Assembly: GCA_008973525.1 (NCBI GenBank) | Contig: WACJ01000124.1 | Coordinates: 1,984,001-2,048,000, forward strand | Source of the DNA: Stenopsyche tienmushanensis | Taxonomy: Eukaryota > Arthropoda > Insecta > Trichoptera > Stenopsychidae | DNA length: 64,000 nt | Direction: 5' to 3' | Shown here: positions 48,205-59,965 of the stretch, piece after piece | Position numbering within the stretch: position 1 is the stretch's first letter | Layout of the letters: every line of letters starts with the position of its first letter | The notes under the pieces: generated by a model | Seen by the model: only the letters and a program-made list of their open reading frames with translations | Database searches by the model: none | Told to the model about the DNA's origin: nothing | Made by a program: the position numbers and the translations under genes

Positions 48205-50121
48205 CATTTTAAGTCCATCGTATTATAATATCGTAAAATATATGCACAATAAAAATAAATGTTTTCCTTGTTTATATTTAAAAAAAAAACGATATTAGAT
48301 TTGTAGCTTAATTTTTAAGAATAAATTATTACAAAATCAAAATGTTCAATAAAATATCGCAAACAATAATATGCGTAAAAATTTTCCTTATTTACATAAT
48401 TTGATATAAATTTTATACATTAAAGAATTAACCCATGAAATTGCCTCAAATCAGATCATATTAATTATATACAAATAAGGAAAAATTGTTAATGAATTTA
48501 TAATATTTTATTAAACATATATTTAACAATAAGTAAGCATTCAAAATATTTACAGCTTTAATTAAAAATGCTAACAATGTTGTTTTTTAAATTTTTTAAC
48601 CTGATGGACCCCGTGGAATAAAATCTTTCGATATTGATTTTATATCTACTATTAAAGTTGAATATGTTGTGGCCCCCTTTTTGTTTAAAAATTTCCAACC
48701 CCTAAATATTAAGTCGCCATAAAAATATGAAATATCAACAAAGCAGTGTCTAGCAATTATTTCATGCAAAATTTAATCCAAATCGGCAAGTTTGATTAAG
48801 TTAAGATAACATTATTCGAATATGAATTTACCTTTTTATAATCAAGAAATCAGGATTATAATGATCGTCCAAAATATTTCAAACTTCCCAACTTTGTTGA
48901 TAGAATAAAAATAATGTACACAATCAAAATTTGAATCCAAACCTGTATTATTAATTTCCAGTAATTAATTCACTATATCAAAACGCTTTGAGAAAGATAA
49001 GAAAAATATGAAAACTTAGCAACACTTTGATCTGGTGATAAATGAGTATAATATGAAGGAATTTCTATAAAATGGGATATCCTTCTTGTTCAAAATTTAG
49101 TTGAAAATGAACTAATTCAATAGAAACGCTTATAATCATTTTTTAAATCAATAATTTCGAGTCAAACAAAAATCTACAGGGTGTACCAGGCTAAATGTTA
49201 CTAATTAAAAACGCCGTAGTTTTTATAATTTGACAATGTTGACCTGAAGAGGTCTGTACTTTTTCATGGCTACTCATTGCTCAAAAATCTGTTAATTGTT
49301 TCAGGCCACTATTATTGTATTTCGTCATGCTGTCAAAAATATTATACCAAAACTTTTGGCTCGTGTTTAGATTTTCGATCTGGCAAATTCGTAATTGTAA
49401 GCTCTGGGTGCTAAGTAACGATATATCATTGATTGTTTAACTAACGAGAATTGCAAACAACGATCGCTATTGGCTCGAATATGAATAGTTTCTATGCGTC
49501 AGGGTATCAGTGTTTAACTTTGCAGTGCATCTTGCTCACACATTAACGCGATCAATCAAGAGAGAAGAAAAAAGGCAAAAAATCTTCTGTATATCAGAAA
49601 ATACCATAGCGGTCAAAGGTTTAATAAACTAATTTAGTGTAGATTAGTTCTTATGATGTATTGATAAGAGAATAATCGTTTAATAAAATATTACAACGAT
49701 ATTAACCGAAATTCGGCAGTTATAATGAAGATACAAGTGTAATCACTTGATTGTTTGATCAATTGATTTTTTACCAAGTTTAAAGTGAAAGAGTTCCAAA
49801 TACGCAGCGTAGCCGATAAGAATGGAAAAACATTGATCAAGTACTTACTGTTTAATGTTCTATTTTAGACTAGAGAATATTTATCAATATAATCGACACT
49901 TTAAACCAATATCACTTTGTTTTTATCGCACATCATTTATAATATAATCATAATGATCTCATTGGGAAAAATCAAATAATGGTTATTTGCAGGAATAATC
50001 GATTTCGTAATGACGGATGCAGCTGCATTGACTATTAGTCTATAACCGTCAATGCATCTCGATCTAAGAACTACAAATGGAACAGGAAAACTTTACCCGA
50101 AGAGTTCTTCGAACTCTTTAA
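48205..50121. other. gene-free AT-rich DNA
   Basis: A short stretch at about 49178-49300 beginning ACAGGGTGTACCAGG looks like a transposon end, but no partner end was found. Nothing else is supported. Confidence 0.4.
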
Positions 50122-50382
50122 TTTAACTGTTTTTGTTGTGGATCGAGGAATTCCCTCGAGCTTGTGAACTCCCCTCGATCGAATGCAAACGATCCATCGC
50201 AAAAAGTTCATTGTGATGTCTTATATTGGAAACCGGTTTTGACCGACGAGTTTGCGAAGTGGTTCCGAGAAGAGAGAAACCGTCTGGTGAGCTCGGCCGA
50301 TGGTAATCCCCTGTCGAAGAAATCTGAGATAAGTCATTCGATGAATTTCAGTTTTGACCCGGAACACTTTTTGAAATTATGA
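50122..50382 (+). other. unassigned open frame with protein-like composition
   Basis: The frame is open from 50122 to TGA at 50380-50382 but has no ATG near its start (the nearest initiator-like codon is GTG 50164). It reads 'DPSQKVHCDVLYWKPVL', then 'TDEFAKWFREERNRLVSS'. It may be an exon or part of a decayed element; no flanking splice site is convincing and I do not recognise it. Confidence 0.3.
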
Positions 50383-50389
50383 TGAATTG

Positions 50390-51229
50390 GCATTATCATG
50401 AAATCGAGGAAGTAGTTTGTTTAGGTAAAGAAAATATTTTGCAGAATTGACGTGCAATACCATATGCTCTTGATAATGACGAGGTCATGCGACATTGACA
50501 TCTTATTTACGCTGCTGATTAATGTTTGCGCTTACACGAGCTAATCAACTGAACCAATTAATTACTGAATGTTTCAAATTATATCACATGAACTCTTTGG
50601 AGGTAATTTTAAATTTTTATTTCTGCCAATTGTTTTGAATTTGTTTATACGAAAAATATAAACACATGTATGCAGACACATCGCATTGATTCTAAGAAAT
50701 TTTATTTTTCCGTAAATATATTATTTTTGTATTAAGTAAGCGATTATATGTTTGGGTTTTCCTGCTTTTAGTGAATGCTTTCTTATTGAGAAAAAAATCG
50801 AAGATTTATATTTCAACATATTTAATAAATACAAAAATAAATAAAAGAGCAGATGATATTTACAGCAGTTTGTTTAGGAAACCGCGTAAATCAAATCGCG
50901 CGAATAACATTGCACATTTTTCTGTTTTTTAAACAATGTATCACGCATGTAGCAATTTTAACATACGCACATATCAATCAAAATTTTGGATTATTCGTAT
51001 GCGTAATGTACAAATTTAAAAATGTATAAAAGCTACGAAAACCATATAAAAAATTATAAGCACCTATGTCAAAATGAAACTCGGACAGCCAAGAAGATAT
51101 TTATTTATTAAAATGAGATTACAACGATACAGATAAATAAATTTTTAACTGTGTTAAATCTTGATAAATAATATGAAAAATTAGTGATTTTAACCTGTAT
51201 GGGAGTACTTACGGAAATATCCGTTTTGA
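50390..51229. other. gene-free AT-rich DNA
   Basis: No supported feature. Confidence 0.45.
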
Positions 51230-51725
51230 CCTTGTGCATTGAAGCTTCGAGGCGGACAGAGACAGAGAGAACTTAGCGCAGTTCGGGAGACTGAGACGGA
51301 GAGCTTCTTCATATGCATCGCATGATTGTATATATCGTTAAACCCAAATGTATCGACTTATAATGATTTCGATTTCAAGTGTGTTATTTGTTTACGCAAA
51401 GAAATGACCGAATATTGTGTGTTATCGAGAGTGTTTGTTTATTTAACTGCTTGCCGTTCTTCGCTGCGTGTTAAATGAGTCTTTGTTCAATTATCATTTC
51501 CTTCTAAAGGAGGAGCAAATGAATCGATTTTTTGTGCATTGTTTATGTAAAGAAATGACGTGGTCTTGTATTCACTATCAAGTGTTCATTTACAATTGAC
51601 TTTGCCTCGAATTGAAGATTGTCTTACGCTGATTAGGAGCTGACAGAAAGTAATCGGTGTAAAGCGACTATGACAACAACGACTTCATCGATTTTAAATT
51701 TGCTCACTAACGAAAAGGTTAAGTA
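51230..51725 (-). repeat. dispersed repeat family A, copy 2
   Basis: The reverse complement of 10541-11570 without its middle section and without the hAT insertion. Shared words are listed under copy 1. The two ends of the family are therefore defined by this pair, and the 10.7-11.3 kb middle is copy-specific. Confidence 0.65.
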
Positions 51726-51884
51726 CAACAAGGTTTGGCATGATCACTTGCAGTCAATGATTTTATATCCACTAGAGAATTTATTGATCATATACAGGTT
51801 GTTTTGCATTGACAAACAATTTTTTTTTGAGAATTAGGGGGATCTTTTGCTACGTTTTACGATTAACCTTTATCTCATTAGTGT

Positions 51885-51965
51885 CAAGGTTGTCGAAATA
51901 GAATTTTTTTCAACTTTTCGAAAAAATATCCAAAATTTCACCTTTAAATCATCATAGCTTTTTAA
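51885..51965 (+). repeat. short dispersed repeat shared with 4003-4085
   Basis: Same orientation and order of shared words as the 4.0-kb copy ('AAGGTTGTCGAAATAGAATT', 'CCAAAATTTCACCTTTAAA', 'CATAGCTTTTTAA'). Confidence 0.55.
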
Positions 51966-52329
51966 TTTGTGATCGTATTAGCACAAAATGACTGTTTTTG
52001 TATTTTGCAATATATTTTTGATATAAATAAATTATTATTTTGTGTAATTAGTTTAAAGAAAATTAGTTCTGATCAAAGTCATAAAAATGTGCAAACGAAT
52101 GAGAAATATCAACTTCTAAATTCTCTAACAACTATTTTGAATTTAGTTTTAAAAAGATCATGGCCTTTCCAACGATATACTACATGTCATACAAATTATT
52201 CAATAAGTCGTTAAACTTGAAGATTTAGCAGTTTGCCAGGGTCTGGATTAAGAAAATACTTTTTATGCTTGATAAATAGATTTTAGTTAGATGTTTTTAT
52301 TAAATTTATTTTTAAAAAAAGTTCAAATT

Positions 52330-52640
52330 GGCGACCTCTGCTTCGTATGTACGCATGATACATTTGCCTTGTTTCAACTAGTTGGTAGTTGTCTGAAGTA
52401 GCAGTAGTCAGGCTCTAAACCTGACACTGCTGGATTTCTTTATCTGGGCACGTGCCCTATTCTGTGGCTTACGCGATGTCCAGATCTGACACCACTGGAT
52501 TTCTTTGTCTGGGGATGTGCCCTATTTCATGGCCTGACACTTAGGACATAAGGACTTTGTGTGAAACATATCAAAAGATCCTCCTAATCCCCAAAATATC
52601 CTGTGTATGAGATGTGGTTTTATATCGAAGTGGTCGACAA
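52330..52640 (+). pseudogene. mariner/Tc1-type transposase fragment with a 65-bp tandem duplication
   Basis: 'RCPDLTPLDFFVWGCALF' at about 52474-52530 is the conserved 'SPDLTPLDFFLWG' motif around the last catalytic Asp of arthropod IS630/Tc1/mariner-like transposases (PDLTPLDFFVWG occupies 52480-52515). The preceding 65 bp is a second copy of the same stretch in tandem (CTGACACTGCTGGATTTCTT from 52421, CTGACACCACTGGATTTCTT from 52486), out of phase with the first. Downstream the reading frame breaks. No terminal repeats were found. Confidence 0.7.
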
Positions 52641-52644
52641 TGGT

Positions 52645-53135
52645 CTTATAAAATACTGCAAAATTTAATTATAACTCATTATTTTTTTAAATTTTGCAAT
52701 TCAAATTTATGGTACTAGTTATTTTTTAAATAATTAAGCCTTCACAATAATATAATCATTTTCATCCTCATTGTTCACCTTATGACATGGAACATGGACT
52801 ATGGAACAAATAACGGAATCATCAATAATATTGGATATCCATGTATTTTGCTGGTTTCGTTCATCTATCTAACTGATTAGTGATTTTCGTCTTCTACTTT
52901 TCATCCTTCAGTTTCGCTATGTGTAGACGTTCTTTTTCATTTACTTGTCATACATAGAATCACACATTAAAAAATACTTATAAAACTATTTTAGATTGAT
53001 ATTAAAAGTTGATCAGGGCATTGTGTTAGCATGAAAAATGTGATTTTTATGTCAATTGATTCATATCGATTGTGTGTTGTTTATCTGATACATAGGCTAT
53101 AAGAAATATAAAAAGATGTGGTTATATTTTGATTT
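52645..53135. other. AT-rich DNA 3' of gene C
   Basis: No gene recognised. Confidence 0.45.
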
Positions 53136-53141
53136 TTTTAT
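53136..53141 (-). terminator. poly(A) signal of gene C
   Basis: AATAAA on the minus strand about 77 nt past the stop. Gene D has one at the equivalent distance (55547-55542). Confidence 0.65.
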
Positions 53142-53217
53142 TAAATTATTTGAAAATTATTTACATTAAAGCTAACATGTATTTTATAAATAAATATTTT
53201 TTTCAGTCATTATAGTT

Positions 53218-53507
53218 TTATCCTAATAATTGGACTGCACTTAGGACTTGCAAAGCAGGTTTAGCTTTTTCATATCCATCTCGTATCCTCTTTCCAGCTT
53301 TTTCCTATAATAAAAAATAGTTGAAATTTAATTTAATGCTATTCCATGCTCATATATAAATATGAACATTTTTATTTAAAGACTTACTATTTTCTTCCAA
53401 CCTTTCCATTTAGGTTCAGGTCTTGGGTCAGGCACCGGCGAGCTTGAAACCTGTGATGTTATCACCATAGCTACTAAGAAGATGATAAAAAATCTTGTTG
53501 CGTTCAT
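53218..53507 (-). CDS. cecropin-like peptide C
   Basis: Exon 1 is 53507-53388 and exon 2 is 53304-53218, with an 83-bp intron (GTAAGT...TTTTTTATTATAG). The product is 68 residues: signal peptide MNATRFFIIFLVAMVITSQV plus SS; five X-Pro dipeptides in a row (SP VP DP RP EP); then a mature peptide starting KWKGWKKIEKAGKRIRDG, hinge Ala-Lys-Pro, ending 'ALQVLSAVQLL' and a terminal Gly. Removing that Gly by amidation leaves 35 residues, the length of classical moth cecropin B. I count net charge about +7. Known cecropins kill mainly Gram-negative bacteria by membrane disruption after release from fat body or epithelium. Classical cecropins have two X-Pro dipeptides and Ala-Gly-Pro at the hinge; both features differ here. 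It is the sister of gene D: the signal and propeptide regions and the 5' untranslated ends are alike. Confidence 0.95.
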
Positions 53508-53588
53508 GTTGTGTTTTATATTGGCAGAAAGCACAACTACTTTGATGAACAGATTTATTGGAGTGATGATTGAATGTCATGGATGCCT

Positions 53589-53675
53589 TATTTATATGAG
53601 AACGTTATCTCGCGCAATAGTTCTAACGAATTGGCGAACCGCAAAAAACTGTCGTATTGTACAAATAAAATCCCC
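53589..53675 (-). promoter_or_regulatory. promoter of gene C with kappaB-like and GATA sites
   Basis: On the minus strand: TATAAATA at 53596-53589; AGATAAC, a GATA-factor type site, at 53610-53604; GGGGATTTTA at 53675-53666, one base off the Relish-type consensus GGGGATTYYT. The combination of kappaB and GATA sites close to TATA is usual for inducible insect antimicrobial peptide genes. Confidence 0.6.
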
Positions 53676-53770
53676 GTTTTCTAACCGTATAATGAGTAAT
53701 ATTATATTATTCGACATTTATTTAACATAAAATGTTCACATTAGAAATAATTTTTTAGATTTTTTTCCTT

Positions 53771-53847
53771 GAAGAAATTGCGACAAAATGACCCCAAATA
53801 AAGAAGAAAATAGTTTAAAGGAAAAAAAGTCCTACGAACTTATAGAT
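53771..53847. repeat. duplicated cecropin-flank segment, copy 2
   Basis: Upstream flank of gene C; homologous to 46853-46929. Confidence 0.6.
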
Positions 53848-55541
53848 CAAAAATGATTTTCTGGAGAAAAAATAACAGTAAAATAAGAAAAAAAGTCGAT
53901 AACTTAACCATTTAATGGTCTGTAGAGATTTAAGGGATAACTGCTGGTAATCTAACTTCCCATGGGTCATTCGGTGATTAGATGAATTGGCACAAATGAA
54001 TAATCTCGTGAATTTATCAAAGACTACAAATCCATTATATATATATATAACTATTTACAATAGATAAAAAATATATCATTTACTAGTTTGCTCTATTAAA
54101 TACAGTATTAAAAACTCAGTTATAATGATAATCAAATAGATAAACGATTCTCTATAATTAGAATGACTATATATTTTTTTAAATTTAGTCATAAATTTAT
54201 GTTTAGCGAGCTGGATATAACCAATTCAACATTTGGGTCTTATCAATATGTTGTGACCAAGAACTGGCTCAGTGCAAGAGTTGTTTAATTTTTGGATCAA
54301 AAGAGATACAATTACTATAATGAATAATTATGGTGTAAATATATTTTTTATGTTGAAAATATAAATGCATATAATATGAAATTACATGCACTGCTTAAAA
54401 CTAATGTGCACTACGTTTGGACAATTTGGTATTTAAATTGTAGATTTTACTTTCAGGCACGATTCCAAATCCCTATCGGTTTTTTGGCTTCACATTATAT
54501 AGGATAGAAAGACTCGAATATAGAAGAAATATTGCTAATTTGGCAAAAAAGCCACATGTACATACCCGAAGTATGTAAGTTCCTAGATTTTTATATGGGC
54601 GATCAGAAGTATTAAATAAAAAAATATAATTATAACAATAATTATCAAGTAGTATAATCGGATCACATACTTTTTTTTTACATAACAGATATTTTAACAC
54701 ATATCAATTTTAGGCATTCAAATATTAACTTCCCTGAAATAGCATTATTTTACTTTCGTATATTCGTTTCATTCATCATTTCTCAAGGTATTCAACTGGT
54801 TTTTATCGAAAGATAGTTTTACAATCTGTTTAATGAAAACAAGCAATAAAAGTAGGATAATTTACAGTTAGGGTTTCGAACCAAAACAAAAATATTTGCA
54901 CTTGCTAAAAACAATATTTTAATGATTATTTGTATGTTTTATAATACTAGTATATTTAATAAATATGTATATTCTAAATTTGTTTTTAAGCGTTGGCTTG
55001 TTAAAGAGTTCAAATTCTTTAAATGTTAGAAATATTTATCAGATCAATATTTCCGATCGATCCTCTTAATCCAAGTTTACCTTGACGCCCTATTTTCAAA
55101 ACCAGGGCGGATTCTGAAAATTTCAATAATGGGGCAATCAATGAAGTTGGGCAGGGCGATTTATAAATGACAGATTTTTAAGCATTTTTTACAATAAGAT
55201 TAAATGCATGTAGCACTCAAGTACTACATATATTTATCCCAGTTTATTATTTGCTTATAAATAGAAATTATAGTCTGTCCATAATCAAGTGATGCATTTA
55301 TCAATCGATTTTTTCAAATTAGGTTTGGATCTGATATTTTAAACATTAGGGCAATCACGACAATTATGTTTTTTATTTATAATAATATTATACTCATTCA
55401 TTACTTCGATATTTGATAAATGTTTAAAATTTTATATTATTGGCACAAATTCAAAGAATCATTTTAAATTTCATAAATTATAAGTTACTTAAATAGGATT
55501 ATAAAGATAATTTAAAAAAATATACTTGGTTGTTCAATTTT
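53848..55541. other. AT-rich DNA between genes C and D
   Basis: No gene. A degenerate repeat near 55030-55150 shares words (TTATCAGATCAA, GAGTTTACC / AAGTTTACC) with 42335-42420; its boundaries are unclear. Confidence 0.4.
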
Positions 55542-55547
55542 TTTATT
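55542..55547 (-). terminator. poly(A) signal of gene D
   Basis: AATAAA on the minus strand about 70 nt past the stop codon. Confidence 0.65.
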
Positions 55548-55617
55548 AAATGATTGTGTAAAAAAATATATGATATGTAAATTATTTATAAATAGTGTAT
55601 AATCAGTTCATTAATGG

Positions 55618-55906
55618 TTATCCTAATAGTTTAATGGCGCTCAATACTTCTAGTGCAGGCTTAGCTTTTTCTAGACCATCACGTACTCGTTTGCCAGCAT
55701 CTTCCTTTAAAAATAAAATTTAAAATTTAAAAAATTGGAATTAATTATATTAACGAATATATTGATAAAAAACATAAAAAGCTTACGATTTTTTTCCATC
55801 CTTTCCATTTTGGTTCGGGATTGGGCTCGGGAAGTGGTGAACTTGTAACTTGTGAAGTGATCACCATTGCTACTAAAAATATGACGTAAAAACGAGCTGA
55901 GAACAT
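55618..55906 (-). CDS. cecropin-like peptide D
   Basis: Exon 1 is 55906-55787 and exon 2 is 55704-55618; the 82-bp intron has a GTAAGC donor and TTTTTAAAG acceptor. The product is 68 residues, the same length and layout as gene C: signal peptide MFSARFYVIFLVAMVITSQV plus TS; five X-Pro dipeptides (SP LP EP NP EP); mature start KWKGWKKIEDAGKRVRDG, hinge Ala-Lys-Pro, 'ALEVLSAIKLL' and a terminal Gly for amidation. I count net charge about +5. Compared with gene C the helix has extra acidic residues (Lys to Asp after Ile-Glu, Gln to Glu in helix 2). The exons match C at most positions, so the pair arose by tandem duplication. Both are transcribed in the same direction, 2.1 kb apart. Confidence 0.95.
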
Positions 55907-55987
55907 CTTGCTGTGTGTTCTTGCAGAAAGCAGTTGTTGAGCTTCTGAGTTGCTTTTGCAGAATGATTATCACAAGTTGAACACGTT

Positions 55988-56065
55988 TATTTATACTAAG
56001 CCGTTAACAACCGTATGACTGCATCAATTGGTTTCTACTATCATGAAGCTTTATAGGGAAAACCC
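55988..56065 (-). promoter_or_regulatory. promoter of gene D with a Dorsal-type kappaB site
   Basis: On the minus strand TATAAATA lies at 55995-55988. GGGAAAACCC (56056-56065, GGGTTTTCCC on the minus strand) fits the Dorsal/Dif consensus GGGWWWWCCM. It lies about 60 bp upstream of TATA and 150 bp from the ATG, a position close to the kappaB-like site of gene C. Confidence 0.65.
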
Positions 56066-56069
56066 GAGC

Positions 56070-59000
56070 GTAAATTCTGTGTGGGTTTTTTGAATATATT
56101 TATATATTTTCCGACATTAATAAGGGCGATTGAATGTTAGTCGATAGGGAAAACGTGATGTCTTAATGGAGTCTTCCTTCATTTGGAGATTATGTCGGCT
56201 TAGATGGAAAGCGTTTCAATAAAATATGTTCTCATTCCTAGGAAAAAAATCTTGTGTCGAATTGAAAGCTCCGTAAATAATTAATTAGAAGCAATCTACC
56301 AGAAAGCAGCTATCTTTCAGTCTTAATCTTTTCTTGGGTTCCTAGAAATATAAAAAAAAGCTTTTATATTTAAGCGCCACGAAAGGTTTTAATGTCAAAT
56401 TTATAATGCTGAAAAATCATCAAAAAATTCACAATATTTCTTTTAAATATCATAAACCAAATTTGAATAATACATACCATTGATGTTTAATTATTGCATT
56501 TATATGTAAAAAAAAAACCATCACCATTTAAGCCACAAAATTCTTCATTTTAAATTTAAACAACTATTAAAACATAGATAGTCATAATAATATAACTATT
56601 TAAAATTTAATGATTAATGACTTCGACCGCAAAACTTGTATGTTATTTTAAAGACGTAATAACACAATATTGCGGTTTTTTCGGTAATACATATATTTAT
56701 GCAAAAAAAATTATAAGCCAGAAATCACTATTATAATAATTATTTGATATTTAATTAAATCTTCTTGACGTTTAGCTCAATATATTAAAGCAAAAAATAC
56801 ATACAATGTAACATCATCTCGCAATGATTAATAGGATTTTTTTAGAGCCATCATCAAATTAATATAAAAGTTGTTTCATACAAACACAATTTTTACTGGG
56901 AATACCAAAAATAAAAAGGAAAGTTGTATGTAAAGTAAAAAAAAGCTCAAAAAAATACAAAATAAATTTGCAATGAGTGTAGGATTAAAACTGTAAAACA
57001 ATATTAGACAGTATGTGGAGATGATTTGGAATGATTTCATATCAATTGAAATAGACAATAGACAATAAAAATAATGGTCATACAAAATCGGACATTTCAT
57101 ATGAAAACACTTTATATTAGCTCGAATAATAGAAAAATATAGCGAAAACAGAAAACACAGCCTGACAGTTCCAAGTCCAATTCTGTAAAAATAAAGCATT
57201 ATAAATAATTATTTAATATACACATTTTATAATAATGGCAAAAAAATTAAATCCATTATCATCCTAATTTTAAATTTTGAATATTCACAGCAAAAAGATT
57301 TGTTCCAGATTATCCTTAAATAGGGACTCCACAGGAAAATATGGCCTTCCGAGAATTGCCAATAATTATATAGTTCTTATACAATGGTAATTCCCCTCTA
57401 CTGGGATTTTTCGGGAATATTTTTTCCTCGGCGGATTCTTTTTGTTCTACAACTCGCCAACCCATTGACGTAATTCAATGCGAAATATTTAATCCTCAAA
57501 GACGAACATTCGTTTCTGTAAATTATTCAGTAAATTCATATATTGGAATCGAACATAAATTTTGATGGATTGTAAAATTATATCCAATATGATTTATTCG
57601 CAAAACGTAATCAAATACTGAGAAGCGAGTATAAAATTATCAAATATCGCTTGAACTTTCAACTCATTGTTTATATTATATGCACGGGCACTCTGTTCTC
57701 TTTCCTTATAGATAAGCATTAATTCCGAGAATTTATTGCTCTTATCAAAGTTGCTTTGCATTTCAAACATTTTTCTTCTATTGACTGTATATGTCTTTAG
57801 TATATAAAATTCGCCTCAACTTTTTTCTCTTTTTTCATATCGCACATATCTCATTTGAGAATTTTCGGCATTCCAGCATTTTTTGATCTTCAATCTTCGA
57901 GTGTCCTTTTCAAAGAGCTCTCCTCGGGCGCACTCACTCCGGTTACCATTCTACTTTTCCCCTTTTTTTTTGCTACAAAGGGACATATTGGGCCAAAAAG
58001 AAGCAATAGAAATATAGTTTTCTTTATACTGGAGAATAAAGCGAACATCGCCCTCTGGCTTTGTACTTGCCACTAGCTGGCATGGAGGGCTATTAGATCG
58101 TGTTTATAAAGAAATGCCGAAGCCGTGAACACGCCATTAGACCTTCAGGGATTAATAAGAATTTTCATCTGAAAGAAGACTCTCCCTCGAATACTTGTAC
58201 AAATTTATAGCATACAAAACGTCCAAATAGTATTATGAAATACATCTCTCAGTATTACGTACAAGCTGAACAAAAGCGGCATTATTTGGATTACAGATTT
58301 AGCCATAATTTAAAATAAATTCATAGCATGTTGGCTATTAAAAGGAAAACTTTTTATTTGTACAAAAATGCCCATGTTCTTATTTTTAAATAGTATTTAT
58401 ATTAAATTTGGATTGTACAAAGAATATAAGACTATACAGAGAACAAATATTCATTCAAATATATATATATATGCTTAGTTTAACCTGAGCTATGGAGGAT
58501 TTTAAATCAATTTTAGATCACTAATATATTCTACACATGTGAATGGCAATATGAAAGCAACATATGATAAATTCTTTCCTTAGAAAAGTTTTTAATAAAG
58601 ATCATTTACATCCATATATCCATATCCATACATTACTATAAGGATATGGCGCATCGAGAAGAAGAAACTTGATACATAATTGAGATGTTTTCTTTTAATG
58701 TTTTTTATCTTAACATTATCAATCAAATCCTCTATAAATAATTTCTTCAATTAATGGGCTTTGTTCATTATAATAATACAACCTATCATTAAAAAATACA
58801 TTAATGGTGTATATACAACATTCAAATTTGTAATATAAATTATGATAGATCATTTTGACATATGGAAAATGAATAGTTTTACTAATCTTTATGCACAATT
58901 GCTGACATCGAAGTTCTTTTATATTATCCAAGAGCAGAGCTGAACTTCCTATATATTCTGTAGGCTGAGAGGACGAACACAATTACATGGGTGGCTGGGC

Positions 59001-59771
59001 ACACTAAATTTCGCATCTGATAGTGGAGGAGGTAGATATTATCAATGGAACTACTCTATCGAACTGATTCAGAAGGTACTAATTCAAAGCTTCTCAAATA
59101 TATCTGAATAATCTATAACAAGGAAAAATAGTCTAATTATTCATCATCAGCTTAGTAAGAATATCTATCGTTTGATAAATAATAATCATACATTATGCTA
59201 CATATGATAAAGTTAATATAATATATTAATTAATAGATTGATAATTAAAAACCTTGTAAAAAGATGTTAAATAGTTCAATATACTCAAATCTCTTTTCTG
59301 CTACTTCGAAGTTATGCTGTTTTTCAAAAGCGATTATTATTTTTTTTAAAAATTCATAAAGAGTAGGCATCAATATATTTTGGATAAAATAGGAAATAGT
59401 TTTAAGTTTCTCAAGGTTTTAATCAATTAATTTACTTTAAACTGTCAAAAATATTTTCCATATAACCCTCTATTATTCTTACCAGATTTATGTCAAAATG
59501 TATTTTTTAACTATTTAAAAAAAGTTAAAACTGTGTCAAAATAAAGCCATAAAATTACTTGACTAATTTTTTTTAAATAGTCGCCATTTTGTCATTTTTT
59601 TTTAAGTTAGGGACTATAGTGATATCTTTACTAATTTTGAATTATATTGTTGGAAAGAAAAAATATTTCTTCCGAAGAAGAGAGCGATTTTGAGTCATAT
59701 CGAAAATCGCAACGAAAATTATCATATATCGATAATAACTTGTAATTAAAATAATTAATATTTCTCTAGTG
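56070..59771. other. gene-free DNA
   Basis: AT-rich, with a G+C-richer stretch at 57840-58150 that holds an open frame (57855-58076, starting TTG) lacking any recognisable domain. No further cecropin-like exon was found beyond gene D on either strand. Confidence 0.4.
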
Positions 59772-59811
59772 GATGTCTGGAATTTGAGATGCCAGGTGTC
59801 AGACATCCTTA
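59772..59811. repeat. short hairpin
   Basis: GGATGTCTG and CAGACATCC flank about 20 nt. It lies just before the family D repeat fragment. Confidence 0.45.
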
Positions 59812-59889
59812 AAATTTTACCAATGATGAAAGACGTCCTTTAAATGTTACCAAAAATGTTATTTTTTAATTGCCTTATTATTTTCCTGT

Positions 59890-59965
59890 TTTTTTTTTTT
59901 ATGCGATTTTGAATATATTTTATGTAGCTGTTTCAAAGTTATGCGGTTTTAAAAACTCATGAAAC
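59890..59965 (-). repeat. family D (GCATAAAA) repeat, third copy
   Basis: TTTTTTTTTATGCGATTTTG then 'TTTTATGTAGCTGTTTCAAA', 'GTTATGCGGTTTTTAAAA'-like sequence: the reverse complement of the unit at 4432-4521. Confidence 0.55.

Noticed and set aside
53482..53730. 82-codon plus-strand frame over the gene C promoter and exon 1
   Set aside because: Antisense shadow of the cecropin-like gene C.
55707..55973. 88-codon minus-strand frame over gene D exon 1
   Set aside because: It is a shadow frame; the spliced cecropin frame on the same strand explains the sequence, promoter and splice sites.
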